A program made the position numbers and the translations under genes. From contig JACREG010000007.1 in the NCBI GenBank assembly GCA_016218375.1, positions 1 through 32,194 of the forward strand: DNA of 32,194 nt, given 5' to 3'. The notes under the pieces were generated by a model that saw nothing but the letters and a program-made list of their open reading frames with translations, was not told where the DNA came from and ran no database searches. Origin of the DNA: Gammaproteobacteria bacterium. Lineage in GTDB: Bacteria; Pseudomonadota; Gammaproteobacteria; Thiohalobacterales; Thiohalobacteraceae. This document shows positions 25,792 through 32,194 of the stretch, in pieces (position 1 is the first letter of the stretch; each line of letters starts with the position of its first letter).

Positions 25792-26958
25792 TCACAAATA
25801 AATCGCCGCGCCCGCGCCCACGTTAATGGAAGCGTCCTTGGCGGTCTGCACGATGAAGCTCACCTGGTCTTCGCCGAGATGCGCATGAAACGGCAGCACC
25901 AGCGCGCGGTCGGCGATCTTCTCCGTCACCGGGAATTGTCCGCGGCGATAACCCTGATCGATATGCTTGCGATCCAGGTAATGGCGTTGTTGATGCAAAG
26001 GCTGGCAATACGCGGCGGCCTCCACGCCTGCGGTATGCAGATCGCTCACGATGGCGCCGCGACTGCTCTTGGAGAAACGCGTGCCCAGATGCACCAGGTA
26101 CAGGAACCAATGCACCTCGTCGACCTCGGGCGCGATATAGGGCGGCTTGATACCCTCGAAGCTGAGGATATGATCGGCGTAATACTGTTCGACGCGTTTG
26201 CGCCGCGTGAGCATCTGCGGCAGGCGCTGCAATTGCTGCATGCCCAGGGCGGCACTGAGTTCGCTCATGCCGGCCTGCCAGGGTACATGCGCGCTAACGC
26301 TGACCGAGAAGCGCTCGTCGAGACGCCGGTTGCGCAGCGCGCGCAGGCGCAATGCCACATCGGCATCGTCGGTCACGACCATGCCGCCCTCGCCGCAGCA
26401 CAGCGCGCTCGGCTGAGAAAAATCGAACACCGCGCAATCGCCGAAGCTACCCACCAACTGGCCTTGATAGCGCGAACCCAACGCCTCGGTGGAATCCTCC
26501 AGCAACAACAGCCCGTGTTGCGCCGCGAATGCGCGCAGCGGTCCCCAGGCCGCGGGATGACCGGCGACGTTGCCGGCCAGCACGGCGCGCGTGCGCGGCG
26601 TAAGTTTGTCGGCGAGTTTTTCCGCATTGAGACAACCCGACCAGTAGTCGATATCGCTGAACACCGGCGTCGCGCCCGCAAGGCCGATGGCCTGCGCGAT
26701 CTGATGCCAGCCGAAGGGCGAACAGATGACTTCGTCGCCCGTGCCGATGCCCTGCGCCTGCAACGCCAGCAACAAACCCAAGGTGCCGCTCGCCACCGCC
26801 ACCGCATGGCGACGCCCCAGATAGCCGGCGAAGGCCGCCTCGAACTGTTCCACCCGCGGCCCCTGCGACAGGCGCGGCGAACTCAGCACCGCCTCCACCG
26901 CCGCGAGTTCCGCGGCGCTGATATCGGGATCGGACAACAGGATGGAATACTCGGTCAT
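25792..26958 (-). CDS. DegT/DnrJ/EryC1/StrS-family aminotransferase-fold protein (PLP lysine apparently absent)
   Basis: LSSPRLSQGPRVEQFEAAFAGYLGRRHAVAVASGTLGLLLAL; LLLLEDSTEALGSRYQG; FDFSQPSALCCGEGGMVVTDD; MSELSAALGMQQLQRL. Confidence 0.9.
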   Translation of the reverse strand: MTEYSILLSDPDISAAELAAVEAVLSSPRLSQGPRVEQFEAAFAGYLGRRHAVAVASGTLGLLLALQAQGIGTGDEVICSPFGWHQIAQAIGLAGATPVFSDIDYWSGCLNAEKLADKLTPRTRAVLAGNVAGHPAAWGPLRAFAAQHGLLLLEDSTEALGSRYQGQLVGSFGDCAVFDFSQPSALCCGEGGMVVTDDADVALRLRALRNRRLDERFSVSVSAHVPWQAGMSELSAALGMQQLQRLPQMLTRRKRVEQYYADHILSFEGIKPPYIAPEVDEVHWFLYLVHLGTRFSKSSRGAIVSDLHTAGVEAAAYCQPLHQQRHYLDRKHIDQGYRRGQFPVTEKIADRALVLPFHAHLGEDQVSFIVQTAKDASINVGAGAAIYL

Positions 26959-26959
26959 G

Positions 26960-27166
26960 TCAGTCGTTCAATCGCCGCGCTTCCACCGTGATCGGCAGCT
27001 TCGTGTCGGCGCTCAGGTCCGGGAGTTCCAGCCGCCAGCCGTTGGCGAGCGTGACCGTGCCGCCCCACAGGTCGGGCTTCTCCATCGCGACGATGGGCTC
27101 CTCCAGATCCTTCTTCGGCACATAGGCCGACAGGCCGGTCTCGGATCGGCGGATCATTACTTTCAT
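26960..27166 (-). CDS. nifT: nitrogen fixation protein NifT/FixU
   Basis: 68 aa; MKVMIRRSETGLSAYVPKKDLEEPIVAMEKPDLWGGTVTLANGWRLELP. Confidence 0.88.
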   Translation of the reverse strand: MKVMIRRSETGLSAYVPKKDLEEPIVAMEKPDLWGGTVTLANGWRLELPDLSADTKLPITVEARRLND

Positions 27167-27212
27167 GTCGTTACTCCCATCGATTTAGTGAACCTCTGAT
27201 TTATTAGTTCAC

Positions 27213-27352
27213 CCGTCATTGCAAGCGCGGATTTCGTAGCCCGGATGCAGGCGCACAGCGCCGGAATCTTGGATGTTGCGATAACCTGGATTGCGCTTCG
27301 CTCCATCCAGGCTACAGGCTTAGAGATTGCTTCGCTGCGCTCGCAATGACGG
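27213..27352. repeat. nested inverted repeat: outer CCGTCATTGCAAGCGC/GCGCTCGCAATGACGG, inner GTAGCCCGGATG/CATCCAGGCTAC (copy C)
   Basis: Outer arms 27213-27228 and 27337-27352 (15/16 complementary); inner arms at 27236 and 27304-27315 resemble copies A and B. Confidence 0.75.
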
Positions 27353-28499
27353 TATTCGCCGCCTGCGCGACACGCTGGACGATACCGGGCAACACGTCCA
27401 GCACATACTCGATATCCGCCGCCGTGGTGTCGCGGCCCAGCGAGAAGCGGATACAGGCGAGCGCTTCGTCGCGCGTCAGCCCCATCTCCAGCAACACATG
27501 CGAAGGCAGTTGACTACCCGCAGTGCAGGCGGCGCCGCTGGAGGCGTAGACCGCAACGCTTTCCAGTTTGTGCAGCAGCGCCTCGGCGGGCAGCGTGCCG
27601 AAACAGATGTTGCTGGTGTTCGGCAGACGCGGCGCTCGCGCACCCACGACACGCGCGAACGGCACGCGCGCTAGAACGCCTTGTTCCAAGCGGTCGCGCA
27701 GCGCCGTCATTGCACCCAATCCATGCGCCAGTTCCGCGTGCGCCAATGCGCAGGCCACGCCGAGGCCCACGCAGCCCGGCAGATTCTCAGTGCCGCCGCG
27801 CCGCTGGCGTTCCTGATGACCGAACAGCAGCGCCGGCAGCTTCAACGGCTTGCGCACGAACAACGCGCCGGTGCCCGGCGGGCCGTGCAGCTTGTGTCCG
27901 GACAACGACAGAAAATCCACCGGCACCTGCGTCAGATCGATTGGGTGTTTGCCCGCCGCCTGTACCGCGTCGGTGTGGAACAACGCACTGTGCGCCTGCG
28001 CGATGCGCGCCGCCGCCTCGATGGGAAAGCGCACGCCGGTCTCGTTGTTGGCCCACATCAGACTCACCAGGGCGGTATCGGCATCGACGCTGTGCGCCAG
28101 GCGTTCGAGATCCAGTTCGCCGGACGCACTCACCGGCAAATAGCTCACGCGCACGCCATGGCTTTCCAGATGGCGGAACAACAGCAGTTGCGCGGGATGC
28201 TCCACGGCGCTGGTGACGATGCGATTGCGCCCCGGACGCAATGCCAGCGCGCCCAGCACCGCTGTGTGATTGGCCTCGGTGCCGCCGGAGGTAAAGACGA
28301 TTTCCGCCGGTGCGGCGTTGAGCAGCCGCGCCACCTGCGCGCGCGCCGCGCTCAAGCGCTGCCGCGCCGCATCGCCCAAGGCGTGTTTGCTGGAGGGATT
28401 GGCGTAACTTTCCGCGAGACAGGCGCACAGCGCCTGCACCGCGGCCGGCGCGGGCCGGGTGGATGCATTGTTATCCAGATATACGCCGGCCATTGTCAT
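27312..28499 (-). CDS. nifS: NifS cysteine desulfurase
   Basis: MAGVYLDNNASTRPAP; SGHKLHGPPGTGALF (PLP Lys); SSGAACTAGSQLPSHVLLEMGL (catalytic Cys); ATG at 28499 overlaps upstream TGA. Confidence 0.92.
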   Translation of the reverse strand: MTMAGVYLDNNASTRPAPAAVQALCACLAESYANPSSKHALGDAARQRLSAARAQVARLLNAAPAEIVFTSGGTEANHTAVLGALALRPGRNRIVTSAVEHPAQLLLFRHLESHGVRVSYLPVSASGELDLERLAHSVDADTALVSLMWANNETGVRFPIEAAARIAQAHSALFHTDAVQAAGKHPIDLTQVPVDFLSLSGHKLHGPPGTGALFVRKPLKLPALLFGHQERQRRGGTENLPGCVGLGVACALAHAELAHGLGAMTALRDRLEQGVLARVPFARVVGARAPRLPNTSNICFGTLPAEALLHKLESVAVYASSGAACTAGSQLPSHVLLEMGLTRDEALACIRFSLGRDTTAADIEYVLDVLPGIVQRVAQAANTVIASAAKQSLSL

Positions 28500-28861
28500 C
28501 GCCAGAACAACCGTTGTGGATCTTCGTTCAGCCGCTGCAACACCGCGGTCAGACTGGTGTACTCGCCTTCCGCCACCCATTGGTCGCGGAGGTGATCCTT
28601 GCGGTACAACCGCCAGGCACTGCATGGGTCGAGATATTCCAGCCGCGCGATGTCGATGACCCCGCCGCTTTGATCGACATTGCGCGAACAGCACGGGCTT
28701 TCGATCCGATAACCGTCCGCCGCCTTGCGTACATAAGGCGAGACGTAGCGGTAACGCTGCCGCTGCGCGAGCGCGCGTTCGATGCGCTTGCGGTCCACGT
28801 CGTTCGGATGCGGACTGACGCCGCGCTCTGCCTCCGACCATGGGTTCATGGCACTGTTCAT
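28496..28861 (-). CDS. DUF3024-like, nif-associated small protein
   Basis: HPNDVDRKRIERALAQRQRYRYVSPYVRKAADGYRIESPCCSRNVDQSGGVIDIARLEYL; start uncertain (ATG 28861 or 28873). Confidence 0.65.
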   Translation of the reverse strand: MNSAMNPWSEAERGVSPHPNDVDRKRIERALAQRQRYRYVSPYVRKAADGYRIESPCCSRNVDQSGGVIDIARLEYLDPCSAWRLYRKDHLRDQWVAEGEYTSLTAVLQRLNEDPQRLFWR

Positions 28862-28880
28862 TCGCTCGCCCATCGCCCGA

Positions 28881-29120
28881 CTATCGCGGCGCAATCTCGT
28901 CTTCCAGGCAACCCACGACATGGCCGGTCTGAAACTCCACCATATAAACGGGAAGCTTCGATTCCACATGCGTACCGATCTGCACGATCTCGCCCGGCGT
29001 GCCGGTTTCCACCAGCAGGGCCTGTTCCGCGTGCTCCGGATAGCTGCCGTCATTGAGCAGATCGATACAGGCCTGCACCGGCTGTCCCCACTGGTATTTT
29101 GGTTCGCGCGGCTCGATCAC
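28881..29120 (-). CDS. NifZ-like protein (divergent)
   Basis: PKYQWGQPVQACIDLLNDGSYPEHAEQALLVETGTPGEIVQIGTHVESKLPVYMVEFQTGHVVGCLEDEI. Confidence 0.72.
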   Translation of the reverse strand: MIEPREPKYQWGQPVQACIDLLNDGSYPEHAEQALLVETGTPGEIVQIGTHVESKLPVYMVEFQTGHVVGCLEDEIAPR

Positions 29121-29437
29121 GACACTTTCTCCATGCTCGGTGTGTCCTGCGTATCGACGCCCTCATCGCTGCCGATCTCTTCGATCTCTTTGGACTTCAT
29201 GCCCACGCGATACCCGCGCTCGACGAAATCCACGCCATAGATATAGAAGCGTTGCAGGAAGGTGCCGATGCTGGTGACATAACCGACCTCGCCCTTCTTC
29301 ACCAGGATGTCGCCGATCTCGCGGCCCGGAAACGTGTCGTCGTTGCGCACGCTTTTGCGCGAACGCACTTTCTGTCCGTACTCGAAGCGCGGCGGGCCTT
29401 CGAGTTCGCCTTCATCGAACTGTGGAACCGGTTCCAT
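29117..29437 (-). CDS. nifZ: nitrogen fixation protein NifZ
   Basis: PRFEYGQKVRSRKSVRNDDTFPGREIGDILVKKGEVGYVTSIGTFLQRFYIYGVDFVERGYRVGMKSKEIE. Confidence 0.87.
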   Translation of the reverse strand: MEPVPQFDEGELEGPPRFEYGQKVRSRKSVRNDDTFPGREIGDILVKKGEVGYVTSIGTFLQRFYIYGVDFVERGYRVGMKSKEIEEIGSDEGVDTQDTPSMEKVS

Positions 29438-29438
29438 C

Positions 29439-30215
29439 TCAAAGCTCCTCTACCGTCGGCAAACTATCCGCCGTGGACAAACGCTCGGCGACCTTGGCCC
29501 GCACCAGCGGATCGGGATCGTCGCGCAGATCTTCGAGTTGCGTGGCGTCGAGCCTATTGCACAGTTCGTAGCGCACGCGCCAGTCGGCATCCTTCATCAG
29601 CCACGGCAGTTGCGCGGTGGACAGACGCTTCGTCACCTCGATGCGCACGCGCGAGTCCACATCCGCCGCCAGCGGCATCAACCACTCGCTGGCGATGCGC
29701 CGCGCCACCACCCGCCGCACCTCCGCCTCGGGATCGTGCAGCATGAGCGGCAACAGCGATGCGCTGATACGCCCGGCCACGATCTGGCGCACGTAATAAT
29801 CCGCATCGTGCACCATCAGTAACAGATCGGTGCCTTCCAAGCGCGCGGCCACGCGGATACGCACTTCGCGATGCGGATCGGTGCGCAACCGCAGCAGATA
29901 GCGCTGCGGTAGACGCGCGGCGGCGTTCCAGCGCACCGTCTCGTCCGGATCGGCGAGCAGCCGCGGCAAACGGAAGATGTCGGCGTATCGGGCCGCGACC
30001 GCGCGCAGCTCGAAATGCGCGTGGCCGAGATAATCGTTGGCCAGCCGGGGATTCCAGGCGAAGAAGCGGTCGATGCGCCGCGCATAACGGTCCAACACGC
30101 AGGCGCGTTGCAGGGCGCAGCGTCCGGTGGCCGCCAAGGCGCGATGCGCGCAGTGCGCGCAGTCGATCTCGTTGCCCTGCCAGTCTCTGGCCTCGTCGAT
30201 GTCAGTCGTCGTCAT
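29439..30215 (-). CDS. 4Fe4S-binding leucine-rich-repeat-variant (LRV) protein
   Basis: N-terminal Cys cluster DCAHCAHRALAATGRCALQRACVLD; repeated DPDETVRWNAAARLP / DPHREVRIRVAARL / DPEAEVRRVVARRI / DVDSRVRIEVTKRL units. Confidence 0.85.
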   Translation of the reverse strand: MTTTDIDEARDWQGNEIDCAHCAHRALAATGRCALQRACVLDRYARRIDRFFAWNPRLANDYLGHAHFELRAVAARYADIFRLPRLLADPDETVRWNAAARLPQRYLLRLRTDPHREVRIRVAARLEGTDLLLMVHDADYYVRQIVAGRISASLLPLMLHDPEAEVRRVVARRIASEWLMPLAADVDSRVRIEVTKRLSTAQLPWLMKDADWRVRYELCNRLDATQLEDLRDDPDPLVRAKVAERLSTADSLPTVEEL

Positions 30216-30257
30216 CGTCGTCGCGCCCTTGTCGTTGCGAACTCCAAGCCATACCGC

Positions 30258-30626
30258 TCAGTGCTTGCGCGTGATGCTGCCGATCTCGACCGTGGCCAAC
30301 CCTGGCGCGCCGGCACTGCTGCTGCACCCGCAGGCCGAACCGCCCGGCTGATGAAACACCAAACCCGTTTGCGTGGGCGTGTCGGTGAAATCCACCGTCG
30401 CGCCTTCCAACAACACGCGGCTCTCGGCCGGCAGGAATAATTTCATGCCGTTCCATTCCACCACGGCGTCGCCGGCGAACGGCGCACTTTCCACGCTGAA
30501 CTCGGCGCTCAAACCGGAGCAACCGCCCGGCGATACCACCAGACGGAAACCGTGGTCCATGCCGCCGCCGAAACGCAGCATGCGGCGGATGAATGTCTCG
30601 GCGGCGGGCGCGATCACAATATTCAT
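30258..30626 (-). CDS. HesB/IscA-type iron-sulfur assembly protein
   Basis: MNIVIAPAAETFIRRML...GFRLVVSPGGCSGLSAEFSVES...GSACGCSSS conserved Cys residues; ATG at 30626. Confidence 0.87.
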   Translation of the reverse strand: MNIVIAPAAETFIRRMLRFGGGMDHGFRLVVSPGGCSGLSAEFSVESAPFAGDAVVEWNGMKLFLPAESRVLLEGATVDFTDTPTQTGLVFHQPGGSACGCSSSAGAPGLATVEIGSITRKH

Positions 30627-30634
30627 GACATCTC

Positions 30635-30853
30635 CTAGGCGACGTAGCGCGGCACGCTGGTATCGATGACGCAGGTGTTGTCCACCGGACACACCGCCAC
30701 GCACTGCGGATCGTCGAAGTAGCCGAGGCACTCGGTACACTTCTCCGGCTTGATGATGAACGTGCCGTTCTTCTCGCGGATGGCGTTGTTCGGGCATTCC
30801 GGTTCGCACGCCGAGCACGCGGTGCACTGCGATGCGATGATTTTATAGGCCAT
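30635..30853 (-). CDS. fdxN: 2[4Fe-4S] ferredoxin, nif-associated (FdxN-like)
   Basis: [16 protein letters not shown] and [23 protein letters not shown] motifs; directly downstream of nifB. Confidence 0.87.
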   Translation of the reverse strand: MAYKIIASQCTACSACEPECPNNAIREKNGTFIIKPEKCTECLGYFDDPQCVAVCPVDNTCVIDTSVPRYVA

Positions 30854-30936
30854 GTTTCAACTCCTCTTTACTTGGTTTACAGCCTGCACAATTTGGTAGT
30901 CTGCGGTAGCGCGTAGGATCGACGTAGCCGGACATG

Positions 30937-32194
30937 TCACGCCGCCGTATACGCACCTGTGTATGCCCCTTGGCGGATCTGCGCGTCGCCGCGCTCCACA
31001 TGGATGATCTCGCCGCGCTTGACCTTGTCCAGGTATTCCTTGAAATAGCCGAGCACCGATTGCTCGATGAACTCATGCGCGTAGCGGTCCACCGGATCGA
31101 TACCGGCCGCTTGCAGTTCGGCGCGCGGACAGCCGCCGACCTTGGCGACAAACACCGCCACGCAGTCGTTGATGGCGCGGATCACCGTCGGCAAGGTGTC
31201 TTCCTCGCCATAACCGCCCTGGCAATACAGATCGACGCGACGATGGCCGACGAAGGTGCAGCCGCCGGTGCCTACCTCGTAGATCTGGAACTCGGTGGCA
31301 TGACCGAAGTGTTCGTTGATCTTGCCGCCGCCGGTGGTGGCGACCGCGATCAGCACCTTGATAACGGAGTGTTCGCTGGCAAGACTCGACAGTTCTTCCT
31401 GCTTGGCGGCCACTTGCTGTTCGCGTTCCTGTTCGACCAACGACTGGTAGGCCTTGCGCACCGTCGGGTCGTAGTCGATGTCCATCGCCATCACCTTCTC
31501 GGTGGTGAATTCCGCCGAACGGTCCTCGCCCAGCAGGCCGACGGCGTCGGCGCGGCATTGGCGGCAATGGCGCATCATGTTCATCTCGCCGGAGCAACTG
31601 TCCTGCAAGGCCTTCAACTCCTGCGCGCTCGGGCCGCGCTGGCCGTTCAGGCCGAACACCGTGCCGTGCTCGGGCGCGGAGATCAGCGGCATGATGTTGT
31701 GCAGGAAGGCGCCGCGGCTTTTGACGGCCTTGTTCACCTCGACCAAATGCCGATCGTTGATGCCCGGGATCATCACCGAATTGACCTTGCACAGAATGCC
31801 GCGCTCGGTGAGCATCTCCAGCCCGCGCAATTGATGTTCGCTGAGAATCTCGGCGGCGGCGCGACCGGTGATGCGCTTGTGCTTGTAGAAGATCCAGGGA
31901 TAGATCTGCGCACCGATGTCCGGATCGACCATGTTGATGGTGATGGTCACGTGATCGACATTGAAGCGTTGGATCGTGTCGACATGCTCCGGCAAGGCCA
32001 GGCCGTTGGTCGACAGGCACAGCTTGATGTCCGGCGCCTGCTGCGAGATCAGCTCGAAGGTTTTGAAGGTCTTCTCGGGATTGGCCAGCGGATCGCCGGG
32101 GCCGGCGATGCCGAGCACGGTCATCTGTGGAATGGCCGAGGCCACGGCCAGCACCTTCTTCGCCGCTTGTTCGGGCGTGAGGCGTTCGCTGACC
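30937..32194 (-). CDS. nifB: nitrogenase cofactor biosynthesis protein NifB (N-terminus outside window) with C-terminal NifX/NafY-like domain
   Basis: [59 protein letters not shown]-terminal [28 protein letters not shown]; open frame continues to window end. Confidence 0.95.
   Translation of the reverse strand, partial: VSERLTPEQAAKKVLAVASAIPQMTVLGIAGPGDPLANPEKTFKTFELISQQAPDIKLCLSTNGLALPEHVDTIQRFNVDHVTITINMVDPDIGAQIYPWIFYKHKRITGRAAAEILSEHQLRGLEMLTERGILCKVNSVMIPGINDRHLVEVNKAVKSRGAFLHNIMPLISAPEHGTVFGLNGQRGPSAQELKALQDSCSGEMNMMRHCRQCRADAVGLLGEDRSAEFTTEKVMAMDIDYDPTVRKAYQSLVEQEREQQVAAKQEELSSLASEHSVIKVLIAVATTGGGKINEHFGHATEFQIYEVGTGGCTFVGHRRVDLYCQGGYGEEDTLPTVIRAINDCVAVFVAKVGGCPRAELQAAGIDPVDRYAHEFIEQSVLGYFKEYLDKVKRGEIIHVERGDAQIRQGAYTGAYTAA

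Noticed and set aside
24976-26991. 671-aa plus-strand ORF antisense to the SIR2-like and DegT genes
   Set aside because: High-GC shadow ORF; the minus-strand frames carry clear domain motifs, and this frame spans two genes with low-complexity R/H/Q-rich composition.
29439-30215. Apparent repeat pattern in the LRV gene as a novel repeat array
   Set aside because: Protein-level repeats are expected for the leucine-rich-repeat-variant FeS family that is commonly found in nif clusters.
1-32194. CRISPR arrays, tRNA or rRNA genes
   Set aside because: No regularly spaced direct repeats and no recognisable tRNA/rRNA sequence seen on either strand by eye; no tRNA-scan or covariance search was possible.

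Overview
The window is high-GC proteobacterial chromosome, probably a nitrogen-fixing gammaproteobacterium, carrying about 32 genes. From left to right: a fabB 3' end and kup; an unknown gene plus a patatin-like phospholipase with a membrane insertion; a small accessory patch at about 6.0-8.8 kb (secreted hypothetical, AbrB/PIN toxin-antitoxin pair, DUF2442-like and DUF2971-like genes, two copies of a palindromic GTAGCCTGGGT repeat); hrpA; a tandem-thioredoxin protein divergent from a DsrE-like protein; two small c-type cytochromes; a MerR-like regulator. Next comes an unusual cluster: a ParA/MinD ATPase fused to an AMPK-beta/CBM48-type glycogen-binding domain, a possible P-loop-less MinD-like partner, an unknown protein, and a two-receiver response regulator whose first receiver lacks the phospho-acceptor Asp. 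After that are a UMF1-type MFS transporter, an outer-membrane MetA-type protein, and a 7TM-PAS-GAF-GGDEF-EAL protein. The right end is a minus-strand nitrogen-fixation cluster (nifB, fdxN-like, HesB/IscA-like, LRV FeS protein, two tandem nifZ-like genes, DUF3024-like, nifS, nifT). It ends with a DegT-fold protein that appears to have lost its PLP lysine and a SIR2-like protein. The strongest candidates for undescribed biology are the ParA-CBM48 cluster (15.6-19.4 kb) and the nifT/DegT*/SIR2 module (24.9-27.2 kb). All family assignments come from reading motifs by eye; no database search was possible.
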